Positions 40,950-51,616 are shown, numbered from the stretch's first letter. The stretch: DNA of 64,000 bases from Pyropia yezoensis (GCA_009829735.1 CM020619.1:10530375-10594374); one strand, 5' to 3'. The notes: generated by a model from the sequence alone, not told the origin. Program-made: numbers and translations.

Positions 40950-41886
40950 ATGCCCCACCGGGGATCGGGTGCACCCGCCGGGCGGGACGCGGACCACCGC
41001 GGCGCGCCGCCGCCCCGCGCGCCCCGCCCCCCCCCCCCGAGTGCACCCCTGCGCGCGCTGCGGGCGGCGGTGTGGCAGCTGTTTGTCAACCTGCGGCTGC
41101 TGGGGGCGGTGGCGGGCGTGCCGCCCGCCGCGTCGCTGCTCACCGCCCCGCCCCGCAGTGGGCGAGTCGCGGCCGACGCGCAGCCGCGGAAGGCCACCCT
41201 GTGGGCGGTGCAGTGGGCGAATATGGCTGTCAAGTGGGGGAGGATTGACGACGGCGACGACAGCATTATTACCGATGGCGCCGGCGGCGGCGCCGGCAGC
41301 GGCAGCGGCAGCGGCGGCAGCGTCGGCGGCCACCCCGTCGCCCGGGCGGATGCACAACCGCAAGCGCCGTAGAGGGGTGGCCCGTGCGACGGGCGGCCCA
41401 CTGCTTGATTGCCGCGAGCCCGTCGACTCCGACGCCCCCGCGGCCGCCGCCCTCCCTCGCCGCGGCCCATCCCGACCGTGCAAGGCGGTGGTTGAGGGAG
41501 GCGACGGCAGTTCCGGCGGTGGGGCGGCAGTCACGGCTGCGGGGGCCGATGCGCCGGCAGCGGACGCCCCCGCCCCCGCCCCTGCCACTGGCGAGTCCCC
41601 CTCCAAGCGTTATCGGGGGATGGCCGCCCCGGCGGGTGACGCCACAGCCGGCGAGGAAGACTTCGACCCAGCACACCCTGCCACGAAAGAGGCGGAAAAG
41701 GGCCACTGGTGGACGCCCGATGAGGATGCCATGATGGTGAACTTTTTGGATCGCGTCGGCGCCATGCCCTCCCGCTCGTCGGTGTGCTGGAAGGCGCTGG
41801 CGCACAAGTTCAAGCCGCCCCGCCCGTCGGGGGGCGTCTACCAGGGGGCCCGAAAGCTGGCGAAGCAGCACCCGGGCAAGTGGTAG
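40950..41886 (+). CDS. Probable SANT-like DNA-binding protein, frame change inside
   Basis: Two coding-looking segments lie in different frames. From the ATG at 40950 the first reads MPHRGSGAPAG, then the helical ALRAAVWQLFVNLRLLGAVA and ATLWAVQWANMAVKWGRIDD, and stops at 41372. The second, open from before 41350 to the stop at 41886, reads MHNRKRRRGVARATGG, then the SANT-like GHWWTPDEDAMMVNFLD, CWKALAHKF and ARKLAKQHPGKW. An unresolved intron, or a one-base error in the GGC/GGCAGC repeat near 41280-41330, would join them. The C-terminal block resembles the repeats of the gene at 36540, suggesting relatedness. Basic motifs (NRKRRR, SKRYRG) could direct nuclear import. Function unknown; DNA binding inferred. 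Confidence 0.6.
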
Positions 41887-42003
41887 GGGGAGGAGTGGGG
41901 AGCAGGGGTGAGTGGAGAATGACGATGTGCAGAGGAGTCGTGCGTATGTACAGTACCTCGGGGTTCTTCAACGGGTGCGTCCCTCAGTCCGTTCGCAAGG
42001 GAG

Positions 42004-42894
42004 CTATCTGCTTTCCTCATCCTTCCCGTCCCTCCCCTCTTTCCCCTCCTTCCCCTCCTCAACCCCCCCCCCCCCCCCCGCCCGCAGAACCGCTTCACCC
42101 ACGGCCACCCGCGTCAGGAACAGGTCGGCGCCCCAGTCGATTCCCGACCACGACTGCTCCGTCACCCCCCCCACGTCCAGCCCCCCCGCGGCAAGCGCCG
42201 CGACCGTCTCGCGCCGCAGCTGGCACCCCCCCGCCACCGCCGCCCACAGCCCCGCCAGGCGGGCCTGCCACGCCGCCACGACGGGCGCCGTGGCGGCATG
42301 CGCGGGGAGGTGCTCCACCAGCAGCACCCGCCCCCCCGGGGCGAGCATCCGCCGCACCTCGCCCACCGCCGCCGCCACGTTGGGCACCGAGCACAGGACG
42401 AGGAAGAGGATGACCGTGTCAAAGGCGCCGTCGGGGTAGGGCAGGTGCGGCAGAGCGGCGTCGGCCACCTCGACGGCGGCTGCCAGGGCGGGTGCCGTTG
42501 CGGCCAGCGCGTCGAGCTTGGCGTGCAGCTGCCGCCGCATAAGGGGGCTGGGCTCCACCAGCACCAGCCGCGTAAAGGGGGGCGGGGGGCGGCCGGTGCC
42601 GCCCGCCGCCGCCGGAGCAGCTGCTATTGCTGGTGACCCACCGTCTGCCGGCGCTGCCCCGTCAGCCGCTGCTGCGGCAGCCCCGTTGTCGTTGTCAGCG
42701 GCGGCGGCGACCACCTCTGCGGCCAGCGCCGCGTAGTGCACCAGGTTGCTGCCCGTTCCCGCCCCCACCTCCAGCACCCGCCCCGACGCGGCGCGCAGGA
42801 GGGACCGGCGGACGCTGGCCAGGACCGCCCGCTCCACGCCCCCCATCATGGGGTCATACACGGCGGCAAAGGCCCGAGAGAGGAGGGCGCCCAT
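42004..42894 (-). CDS. Class I SAM-dependent methyltransferase
   Basis: 296 residues; the ATG has a good context (GCACCATGG). SAM-binding motif I is LEVGAGTGSN at 41-50, and the motif II acid is E114 in LVLVEPSP. Motif III/IV lies near 155-170 (PYPDGAFDTVILFLVLCSV), and post-motif III is MLAPGGRVLLVEH near 184-196. A low-complexity Ala/Gly insert (about 58-105) separates motifs I and II. The C-terminal half contains CQLRRETVAALAAGGLDV and WSGIDWGADLF, a pattern common in the Methyltransf_11 / METTL7-like group, whose substrates are small molecules, lipids or thiols. The N-terminus (FAAVYDPMMGGVERAVLASVRRSLL) also fits that group. Substrate cannot be assigned. Confidence 0.92.
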   Translation of the reverse strand: MGALLSRAFAAVYDPMMGGVERAVLASVRRSLLRAASGRVLEVGAGTGSNLVHYAALAAEVVAAAADNDNGAAAAAADGAAPADGGSPAIAAAPAAAGGTGRPPPPFTRLVLVEPSPLMRRQLHAKLDALAATAPALAAAVEVADAALPHLPYPDGAFDTVILFLVLCSVPNVAAAVGEVRRMLAPGGRVLLVEHLPAHAATAPVVAAWQARLAGLWAAVAGGCQLRRETVAALAAGGLDVGGVTEQSWSGIDWGADLFLTRVAVGEAVLRAGGGGGVEEGKEGKEGRDGKDEESR

Positions 42895-45314
42895 GGTGCC
42901 GCAAGGGGGGGGAGCGTGGATGGGGTGGGGGGGGGGGGAAGGTGGGGGAGGACGGTTGGGAGAAAGGGAGCGGGGGGAAGTAGAAAGCGAGCCGGGGGGG
43001 GCGGGGAGGAAGCGGGGGCACGCCGTGGGCGATCAACCTCACCACGCCAACCAATTGATGGGACGACGTCAGTCCCAAGAGCGGGGGAAGCGCGCCCCTC
43101 GCCCCACGCCACCCGTCGCGGCCCTTAGTGGGCGGCCGGACATGCGGGCGAGCGGGCGGGCGGGGCACGAAGAGGGTCAACTATGTAGAAAGGCGGTGCG
43201 CGGCGCGGCGCGCCACGGGGATCCCCCGGTGGTCGCCACGTGGGATGATCGCGATGCCAGCTGCAGCGTCCATCACAGCTGTGCGGACATACACAGAGTG
43301 GCCATCACTCGGCACGACACTGGCCGCGGCGCCGTGGTCGCCCCCTGCACCCCAAGAAGGCCCCCAAGGGTGCCCCTAAGGGTGGTGCAGGAGCGCCGTC
43401 GTCGGCTGCGCTGCCGCCACAACCAGCCGCCACCCCCAGCGGCGATGGCACAGACGACGGCGGTGGTGGCACGCGCAAAGTCAAAGCCGGACGGCGCCCC
43501 TGGCGCTGGCCCGCCGCGCGTGGAGGCGCGAAAGTGAGCGAATCGCCGCGGGGGGAACGGGTCTGCCCCTGAGCGACTGCGGACCCTATGCACCGGGCGG
43601 CACCTCCGCCAGCAACCACCCCTGGCGCCTGGAGACTCGCAAAAGCGAAAGTACAGCCACCCAACAAGCACCCTTGTACTGTACGCAGGCACCCTCGCAG
43701 CCGCCAGGGCAACCCCCGCCGCCCCCCCCCACCCAGGGCCTGCAGCCGTGGCGTTGCTCTCCCAGCGGCCCGGCATCCGTCAATGACACCAGCACCGTAA
43801 TACACCGCGCCCCCCCCCCCCCCCCCCCCTGCCACTACCGCTGGCACAGTGGTCCCCGTCGCGTCACCCCACTTCCGAGCGCCACCGCCGTGACAAGTAG
43901 ACATCGCGCACCCCCCGCCCCGGCCACGGCGAGTAGCACCGCCGTGAGTAGCCGGGGGCAAGGTGGCTCATTTGGAGACGGTCGCTGAAGGCCTCCGGCG
44001 GACGCTGCAGGTGATACGTGCAAGCCATTAGCGTCCCCCCTTCCTTTCCCGCTCGACACGCCGCTGATTCGTTCTGGTTTATGGTGCTTTTCCCAAAAAT
44101 GGCCACATCGGTGTGGAACGCAACCTTTGACGGGACCTCGACACCGCCCCTGGCTGGTCTTCCAGGCGTGTCACACGTCCGCCGGACTTTCGTGTAGCTC
44201 CATTGTGTTGGGAAGTAGTGCTGGTTGTGGGGGTCACGTGCTCCGCGATGGCCAGATCGCGGGCTTCCGGGGACCACTGCGCAAACCGTGTCACAGGTTG
44301 CCGTGGGTTGGTGTGGACCGGTGAAATGGGCGAGGTGGTTCCAGTCCGGTTTGCTAATGCACGTCCCTGTTTGCTAAATATGGCGGCCCACGACCTCTGT
44401 GCGAGCCATGGTTGTTCGCGATGTGAATCGGACGGCCCGACCGCGGCCATTCCCTGAAATCGGAGCGGGTCTTCCAGTCCTGGTTGTTCTCGGCTGCCGC
44501 AAACAGGGACCACGCTCCGTCCTTGTCATTGGTCAGTGCTGCCTGGGGGGCTGCCAAGCGACGTGGATGGTTGTGATTGAACAACGTGTGGAGCGTGTGC
44601 AGTCACGGGCACAGTCACACGTCCGACAGTGAGATCTTCTCATGGGGGTTCCGCACGAAAGACGGCTCGCTGAGCACCTCTCTCTCCGCGGCTCAAAAAG
44701 AGCTGCACTGGCCTACCCCTTGCCATGCGTCCGAGCGGGATGCATTCCCACACGCACTCCGCACTGCTTTCGTGTTGGTGGGCAGGCACACGCTGTGGCA
44801 AGGGTGTATCCCCACAAACGTATCCCCACAACCGGTGGGCACCACCAGCGCACAGGATCCCCACGAGTACGAATTACACAGTGTCACAACTGGTCGTCCT
44901 CTGCATTCTCACCAGCAGGGACCACTGCGCCTCGTGTTTGCGGGAAAGCGCCGTGGGGGCTGCGCAGCATCATTTATTTCTTCATCTCACAGGAAGCCCA
45001 TAACTTTTGGCACGCCACGTTTCCCGCGTTTTTGTGCAAGCAGGAGGCATCCGCGGTGACCACCGTCGGAGTTTGTCGGTCGTCTTTGCGGCCCGACGGG
45101 CTCAGTCGGCATCCCTGGCTGCTGCAGCTATAAAGGCCCAGGATGGCGACTGTCGTCCCCCAACCAACCTGGTGGTCGCACCTATCCCCCAGGAGCCCAC
45201 CCATTCGTGCACACTGTCGCTCTGTACGTGCACACCGCTGTCCGCACCCCTCTTTCATACCCCCCTCCCTCCCCGCCCGTCTCTCCACCCGTCTCCCCCC
45301 TCCCACCCACCGAC
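42895..45314. other. Intergenic, possible degenerate coding remnants
   Basis: 42900-43800 is GC-rich without a gene; a long C run is at 43809-43829. 43960-45120 is less biased and contains medium frames on both strands (for example minus 44584-44354 and 44513-44079, plus 44577-45059) with varied amino acids but no recognised domain. They could be relics of an old element. The last 190 bp hold a TATA box and a pyrimidine-rich leader for the histone gene. Confidence 0.5.
45129..45135 (+). promoter_or_regulatory. TATA box upstream of the H3-variant gene
   Basis: TATAAAG, 180 bp before the ATG at 45315. The intervening leader is pyrimidine-rich (CCCCTCCCTCCCC words), compatible with a transcription start about 30 bp downstream of the box. 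Confidence 0.55.
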
Positions 45315-45734
45315 ATGGGCCGCGTGAAGAATGTGACGCCGCAGCGCTGCCCGCCTTTCGTCGCCAAGACCAGGCGCAAGCCCACCGCTGCCGCGCGGCG
45401 CCGCATTCATGCCAACGCAGGCATTCGCATGCCTGTGCGTCATTATCGCCCTGGCACCGTGGCCTTGCGAGAGATTCGTCACTTTCAGAAGCACCCCGGC
45501 CTTCTCATCCCTCAGGCGCCCTTCAAGCGCCTTGTTCGTGAGATAGCTGATAATGTCGCCACCCCTGGCATGCGCTTCCAGGAGGCCGCCTTCTCGGCGC
45601 TGCAGGAGGTGGGGGAGCAGCACGTTGTGCAGCTTTTTGAGGACGCTGTGCTGTGCGCGTCCCATGCCAAGCGCGTCACCGTTACCCTCAAGGATATCAT
45701 GCTGGCGCGGCGCATTCGCGGTCGTCGCGACTGA
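45315..45734 (+). CDS. Divergent histone H3 variant, candidate centromeric H3 (CENP-A/CenH3)
   Basis: 139 residues; the ATG follows CCGAC and the stop follows RRIRGRRD. The core is clearly H3: alpha-[19 protein letters not shown] (44-61), alpha-1 [10 protein letters not shown] (69-78), alpha-2 [24 protein letters not shown] (87-110), [20 protein letters not shown] to the end. Two things set it apart from canonical H3. The tail (1-42) bears no resemblance to ARTKQTARKSTGGK and lacks its modification sites. Loop 1 (DNVATPGM) is one residue longer than in H3, a recurrent trait of centromeric H3. It keeps the H3-like Phe before Gln in alpha-2, whereas some CENP-A proteins have Trp. It would form an octamer with H4 at centromeres or in specialised chromatin. 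No intron. Confidence 0.93.
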   Translation: MGRVKNVTPQRCPPFVAKTRRKPTAAARRRIHANAGIRMPVRHYRPGTVALREIRHFQKHPGLLIPQAPFKRLVREIADNVATPGMRFQEAAFSALQEVGEQHVVQLFEDAVLCASHAKRVTVTLKDIMLARRIRGRRD

Positions 45735-48604
45735 ATCTGTGGTGGCATTGTGAGTGCTGGCTGTGGGTGAGCATCGGTCTTGCCCGTCGCGGTGAACGTA
45801 ACATAACTTTTTCCCTTTTCACTCATATTCAGATTGACTCCCTGCTCTCCCACATGCATCCTCCGCCACCGCTCCCTTTGCCGGCGTCGAAGCCGGCGTC
45901 GTACAGTTCCGCCCTCACCCCCGGCTCGCAGACATCCCCATTCTGCATCGCCCGAAGCTCTCATCTCTACTGCGACACCCGCCGCCGTGGATGCCGGTGG
46001 CGGCCGTGCCAAAAACTCCGCCGCAGCCGCCACCGCGGCGACCACCGCGTCGTACGCCGCCACCGCCATTGCGGCGACCACCGCCAACAACGCCGTCGTC
46101 CCGGTGGCCAGGATGACCACCGCACACAAAAGTCGTCGCCGCCGCCGCCACAGCGACCACTGCCGGCGCGGCGGCGGCGACAACTACCAACACCTCCGCC
46201 GTCAAGACCGCTGCGACAACCACCCCTCACCGGGACGCCGCCGCCGCCGCCACAGCGGGCGCCACCGCGGTAACCACAGTGAACAACGCCGCGGCGACCA
46301 CTGCCGCCGGCGCGGCGACCTTCGGCGACAGCTGCCGCCGCGGGGATCACCGCCCGCAACGCCGCGGCCGATGCCGCCGCGGCGACCACCGCCGACAACG
46401 CCGCGGCGTCCACTAGTGCCGGCGCGGCGACCGCCGGCGACATTGTCGCCACAGCTGCCGCCGCGGGGATCACCGCCCGCAACCCCGCGGCCGCCACCGC
46501 CGCGGCGACCACCGCCGACAACGCCGCGGCGATCACTGGCGCCGGCACGGCGACCGCCGGCGACATTGTCGCCACAGCTGCCGCCGCAGTCGGCGTCCAC
46601 CGCCGACAACGGCTCCGCGGCCGCCGCCGATGCGACCACCGCAAACGACGCCACGCTTGCCGCGGCTTCGGCGACCACGGCGAATAAAACCGCCGTCGCG
46701 GTGGCCGCGAAGACCACGGCAAGCAACGACGCCGCAGCCGCGGCGGCGGCCATCTCCGCCGCCACCGCTGTGGCGACCGCCGGCCACAATGCCGCCGCAC
46801 ACGCCGTCGCGGCGACCACCACCGACATCGCCGCCGCTGCCGCAGTCCCGGCGGCCTCTACCGGCATCATCGTAGTGACCTCTGTCAACAACAACGCCGC
46901 CGCCGCCGTCGCCGCGGCGGCCATGTCTGCCGCCACCGCCGTGGCGACCGCCGGCCACAATGCCGCCGCACACGCCGTCGCGGCGACCACCACCGACATC
47001 GCCGCCGCTGTCGCAGTCCCGGCGGCCTCTACCGGCATCATCGTAGTGACCTCTGTCAACAACAACGCCGCCGCCGCCGTCGCCGCGGCGGCCATGTCTG
47101 CCGCCACCGCCGTGGCGTCCGCCGGCCACAATGCCGCCGCACACGCCGTCGCGGCGACCACCACCGACATCGCCGCCGCTGCCGCAGTCCCGGCGGCCTC
47201 TACCGGCATCACCGTAGTGACCTCTGTCAACCACAACGCCGCCGCCGCCGTCGCCGCGGCGGCCATGTCTGCCGCCACCGCCGTGGCGACCGCCGGCCAC
47301 AATGCCGCCGCACACGCCGTCGCGGCGACCACCTTCAACATCGCCGCCGCTGCCGCAGTCCCGGCGGCCTCTACCGGCATCACCGTAGTGACCTCTGTCA
47401 ACCACAACGCCGCCGCCGCCGTCGCCGCGGCGGCCATGTCTGCCGCCACCGCCGTGGCGACCGCCGGCCACAATGCCGCCGCACACGCCGTCGCGGCGAC
47501 CACCTTCAACATCGCCGCCGCTGCCGCTGTCCCGCCACGGCGACCGCCGTCAACAAGTTCGGCACAGCCGCCGCCGCGGCCAGCACCGCCGTTGACGACG
47601 CATCCGGGCCTGCGACGGCGAACTCCAGCACGGACGCCCCTGTGGCCACGGCGGACAACGCTGCCGCTGCTGCTGCGGCGGCGACCACCGCCACCGCCCC
47701 CTCTGCGACCTCCCACAGCAGCGTTGCCCCCGTCGCCGCCGCGGCGACCAAAGCTGACAACACGACCGTCCCCCCGGCTCCGTCGAGTGAGTGTGGGGGC
47801 AGCGGACCGGGGACGCAAGACGCGACCGCTGCGGCGGCGTTTGCGGCAGTTGCACGGTCAGTCAAAAGCCGGTACAAGGCGGCGCCGCGAGCGTCCTCGC
47901 GTCTGCGCGCGGTTTGGCACATGTGCTGCAACATGTGCCTGAAGCACCTGCCCGCATTTTGCGGCCAAGTCGCCTGGGGGCACCAATCCGCCGCCCCTGG
48001 CTCTCGAGTGCAATTGAAAACAAATTCGGTAGGGACGCCCGACGTCCATCGTCGCGGATGGGTGCCGTGCCTTTTCTCCGCTGCATTTCCAATTTTTCAC
48101 GTCAGTTGTCGAGCGCCGTGGTCAACCCCTGTTGAATCGAAGAATCGCGTTTGGCACTTCTAATTGGACAGTCAGGCAAACATTGCGGCAGATATGAAGA
48201 ACAGGCACAGGGTCTACTTGTTCGTGTCTGCTGGTCGCGCGAGGCGAGGCCCCCACGTGGTTGGATGAGTGGTCACGACGGAGGGTCGTGGAGGGTCGCG
48301 ACCCTCTTGCTGGCGTCGTGTGCATGTATCGCCCTGTTTGGATTGTGCATCTTCGTTGTGCAGCTGGGGACGTTGGGACCAGAGCTGCGAAGACGCTTTG
48401 CCACACGCGGAAGTTGCGAATCAAGAACTAGCTGTACGCGTGTCCGGTGTCCTCGGTGGCTCATTTCCCGTCTCTTGTGTGTGGGCGCGATCTGGTGCGC
48501 GCGGTGCCTGTCCGCGGCGCTCTGTTGAGAAGCTGTGTCTGACGGATCATGTGTTCTGTATTTCCGTGTCACGCTATTTCTCTTGTCGGTTCAGGAAAGC
48601 TCTC
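45735..48604. other. Repeat-bearing region between H3 variant and zinc-finger gene
   Basis: Holds the 171-bp array (46745-47530) and, before it, degenerate GCCGCCG-rich DNA (45950-46740) with shorter duplications (for example GGGGATCACCGCCCGCAAC at 46343 and 46469). A plus-strand frame (45834-47942) and a minus-strand frame (47818-46202) both run through. Substitutions between repeat copies change residues in the plus frame (I/T, N/H, TTD/TFN), which argues against selection on that protein. 47943-48604 shows no gene; it should contain the 5' region of the next gene. Confidence 0.55.
46745..47530. repeat. 171-bp tandem repeat array, about 4.6 copies
   Basis: The word GCCATGTCTGCCGCCACCGC (first copy GCCATCTCC) marks each unit; its CCAT starts at 46750, 46921, 47092, 47263 and 47434, an exact period of 171 bp. 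Copies differ by only a few substitutions and no indels. The period is divisible by three. Confidence 0.95.
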
Positions 48605-51600
48605 ATGCCGCTTCGACACGCGGAGGCTCTGGGGCCGGCCAGTGCCGCCGGCCCCACCGGCGTCATCTATGATGCAGGTGATGCGAGTAACGCGCCGGGG
48701 GGTACTGTTCTTCGTCATCGTCACGGTGGCGATATGAACGACCCCGCGGATGCGACTAGTAGAGCTGCAGATTGTGATGATGTGCTCGTCAGCGGATATG
48801 ACGCGGGTTCCAGTGTGATTGGGGGTGGCGCAGGGCGCCCTGAAGGCGGCCAGGACGCTCCAGCTGTTGCCGCTCACGGCGGCCTCCTCGCTCGTGGTGC
48901 CGACGGCGCAGGTGGTGCGATTGTCGGTGCCGCAGAGCGTCCCTGCGATGGCTACGGTCGCGCTGGCGGCCGTGGCCCTGCGGCATATGCTTGTAGTGAC
49001 CGTGGCTCGGCCGGCGAGAATGGTGGCGACGCCGGCGGCGCTAGTGGCGGAAGTGCTGGTCCTGCTGGCAATGGCGGCGGCGATTACGCCGGCGGTGTCG
49101 ATGCTCGTGGAGCACGCCGTGCCGACGGCGGAAGTGCTCGTGGCGGCGGCGGTGGAGGCGGCGGCTATCCGCGTGGCGGTCACGCTCGTGGCGGTGGCAA
49201 CGGAGGCGACGGCTATTCCCGTGGCGGCGGTGATGGCGGCAGTGCATATGCTGGGCGTGTTGGAGGTGCCGGCGGCAGCTATTCGCGTGGCGGTCACGCT
49301 CGTGGCGGTGGCAACGGAGGCGACGGCTATCGCCGAGGCGGCGGTGATGGCGGCGGTGCTCATGCTGTGCGCGATGGAGGTGCAGGCGGCAGCCCTTCGC
49401 ATGGCGGTCACGCTCGTGGCGGTGGCAACGGAGGCGACGGCTATCCCCGTGGCGGCGGTGATGGCGCCGGTGCTCATGGTGGGCGCGATGGAGGTGCAGG
49501 CGGCCGCTATCCGCGTGGCGATCACGCTCGTGGCGGTGGCAACGGAGGCGACGGCTATCCCCGTGGCGACGGTGATGGCCGCGGTGCTCATGATTGGCGT
49601 GATGGAGGTGCAGGTGGCGGCTACGGCGCAGGCGCGGGTGCAGCCGGCGGAGGTTCCCGTCCTGCCGCCGGCCGCGCTGGGGATGCGTTTAGCGGCCGTG
49701 CTGGCGGCGCCGGGGACGGCTACGGTGGAGGCCCCAGCGGTGCGGGCGGCGCTTACGGCGCTGGCACTGCCGGTGGTGCCTATGCGAGTGGTGGAGGCCG
49801 CGCTCACGGCGGATGTGCTCGTGGCGGCGGCGGTGCAGTCCGCGGCTATCCCCGTGGCGATGGTGGAGGCGGTGATTTCCATGCCGGTGACTCTGCCCAT
49901 GGTGTGGGTGAACATGCGCGTTGGGCCACCGGCGGTGTCTATGGTGGCGGTGGTGTCGGCGCCAGCGCGACATACGAGGGTTGTGGCGTCGCTGCGGGGG
50001 GGGCGTACGGCGAACGCGGCGGTGGCGGTGGTGCTGGCGGTGCACGTGAAGCCGCCCGCGGCGGTGCTGGTGCCGGCCACCCGAGTGGCGGCGCCGGCGC
50101 CGGTCGTGACGGCAGACGGCATCACTGTGTCGATGCTGCATATACCCACCGTCCCGGTGGCCCGATTGTTGGCGGTGGTCCGAGTAATGCCGGGGGTCCG
50201 AGTGGTTCCGGCTGTCCCGGCGGTGCTGACGGTGTTGACGGCACCCCCTGTGGGCAAGGTGGCGAACACCTCTGGACAGGTCAGGTAGCCGGGGGCTTTG
50301 CTGGCGATGACGGTGACTATGATGCGGACGGCGGCTACCACTATGATGTCGCCGGCGGTGCCGGACCGCGAGCTGATCTTGAGCCTGCCATAGGTTTTCC
50401 GCCCTGCGTCAAGAGTGTAGCGAACTCCACCTTCCTCATTTGCACTGCCTGCCGCAAGTACCTTAGTTCTCGGGCGCCAATGGAGCAGCATCTGGCTGGG
50501 CAGCCGCACAAGAAGCGGATGGCGTTGATGCGGTACCAGGAGGCGGCACCCCCTGCGCATTTGCGCGAGATGAACTTCGAGCGATGGTGGTGCTCTGCGT
50601 GTAACAGCGCCGTCGACTCACCGGTGGCCATGCTTCGGCATTGCACTGGGCGCGCTCACGAACAATCCCTACTGCTGCTGCAGCGGATGAACGACAAGGC
50701 GTCGCTGATGAACCTGGCAGCGACTGTGAGGCGGGCGCAGGACGAGTTTACGCGGGACGGCGGCGACATGTTGGAGTTTATCGGTTTGCCAGACATGCAC
50801 ATGGTGCACTCTGCAGCGGCCGCTGCGCCGGCGGAGCCTGCGCCGCCTGTACCTTCACCGGCCGAGCCGCCTGGGCCGCATGTGCCGACTGTCCCGGCGG
50901 CGCCGCCAGTGGCGCGATCGACCGCAGCACCGGCGCGGCCGCATGCTGCTCGCGCTGTAACCGGTGCTGACGAAGTGTCTGGGGCACGTGCTGGTGGTCG
51001 CGTCGCGGGGACGTCGGGGGACCCCGACACTTGGCTCACTCCGACTACTGCGCGCGGCGAGGGGCGCGACCCCAACAACCACCGCAGCCGCAAGCGCATC
51101 CGGAGCCGCAGCCGACGCGGTCGTGCGTCAAGCCGTCGCAGCCGCGGCACCTCTTCGCGCAGCTCCCGGTCGCGCAGTTGCAGCCCTCGGAGAAGTCGCC
51201 GCAGGTCGCGCAGTCGCAACGCACGTGACTACCGTCGTCGTGCTTGGAGCCCCTCTTCCAGCAGCAGCAGCACCAGTGGCAGCAGCAGCGGCCGTATCGA
51301 TTTCACTGGGCGGGGGGGGCGGCGTCGCAGCAGAAGTTACAGCCGCAGCCCGCGCCGTCGGTCCAGTCAGGCGGGAGCCCGCGCTGGCAACGGGCATGGA
51401 GGTCGTCACGGCGGTGTTGGCAACGGCAGCGGCCGTCGTCAATACGAGGCTAAGGAGCCGGTGCGCAAGTCCACGAAGGGCAAGGGGCCCATGGTCGACC
51501 CCAATCGTCTTGCTATTCGTCTGCCTGGGGGTGCGCTTGTCCGTTTGACATGTCGTCATTGTCAGCGAGTTTTCCGTTCAAACAGTACTTTTCAACGGCA

Positions 51601-51616
51601 CTACTGCGACGACTAG
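48605..51616 (+). CDS. RGG-repeat, zinc-finger and RS-domain RNA-binding protein
   Basis: 1003 residues from the ATG at 48605 (MPLRHAEALGP); the frame extends upstream without a better start. Residues about 138-575 are Gly/Arg-rich with four 38-residue tandem units (114 bp) containing GGHARGGGNGGDGY and RGGGDG, i.e. RGG-type RNA-binding sequence. Two U1/matrin-type C2H2 fingers follow: CTACRKYL...HLAGQPHKKRM near 613 and CSACNSAV...HCTGRAHEQ near 661. After a Pro/Ala linker comes an RS domain (about 823-905, RSRSRRGRASSRRSRG and RSRSYSRSPRRRSSQ), then a C-terminal finger CRHCQRVF...FQRHYC ending at the stop. This combination is typical of nuclear splicing or mRNP proteins regulated by SR kinases. 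No orthologue assigned. A near-copy lies after the assembly gap. Confidence 0.85.
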   Translation: MPLRHAEALGPASAAGPTGVIYDAGDASNAPGGTVLRHRHGGDMNDPADATSRAADCDDVLVSGYDAGSSVIGGGAGRPEGGQDAPAVAAHGGLLARGADGAGGAIVGAAERPCDGYGRAGGRGPAAYACSDRGSAGENGGDAGGASGGSAGPAGNGGGDYAGGVDARGARRADGGSARGGGGGGGGYPRGGHARGGGNGGDGYSRGGGDGGSAYAGRVGGAGGSYSRGGHARGGGNGGDGYRRGGGDGGGAHAVRDGGAGGSPSHGGHARGGGNGGDGYPRGGGDGAGAHGGRDGGAGGRYPRGDHARGGGNGGDGYPRGDGDGRGAHDWRDGGAGGGYGAGAGAAGGGSRPAAGRAGDAFSGRAGGAGDGYGGGPSGAGGAYGAGTAGGAYASGGGRAHGGCARGGGGAVRGYPRGDGGGGDFHAGDSAHGVGEHARWATGGVYGGGGVGASATYEGCGVAAGGAYGERGGGGGAGGAREAARGGAGAGHPSGGAGAGRDGRRHHCVDAAYTHRPGGPIVGGGPSNAGGPSGSGCPGGADGVDGTPCGQGGEHLWTGQVAGGFAGDDGDYDADGGYHYDVAGGAGPRADLEPAIGFPPCVKSVANSTFLICTACRKYLSSRAPMEQHLAGQPHKKRMALMRYQEAAPPAHLREMNFERWWCSACNSAVDSPVAMLRHCTGRAHEQSLLLLQRMNDKASLMNLAATVRRAQDEFTRDGGDMLEFIGLPDMHMVHSAAAAAPAEPAPPVPSPAEPPGPHVPTVPAAPPVARSTAAPARPHAARAVTGADEVSGARAGGRVAGTSGDPDTWLTPTTARGEGRDPNNHRSRKRIRSRSRRGRASSRRSRGTSSRSSRSRSCSPRRSRRRSRSRNARDYRRRAWSPSSSSSSTSGSSSGRIDFTGRGGRRRSRSYSRSPRRRSSQAGARAGNGHGGRHGGVGNGSGRRQYEAKEPVRKSTKGKGPMVDPNRLAIRLPGGALVRLTCRHCQRVFRSNSTFQRHYCDD
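49170..49620 (+). repeat. 114-bp coding tandem repeat, four copies
   Basis: The shared word CACGCTCGTGGCGGTGGCAA starts at 49181, 49295, 49409 and 49523, exactly 114 bp apart. Units encode 38 residues of Gly/Arg/Asp/His-rich sequence. Confidence 0.93.

Noticed and set aside
45834-47942. 702-codon frame across the 171-bp repeats
   Set aside because: Opposite strand is equally open, and substitutions among copies are non-synonymous in this frame; treated as a repeat rather than a gene.
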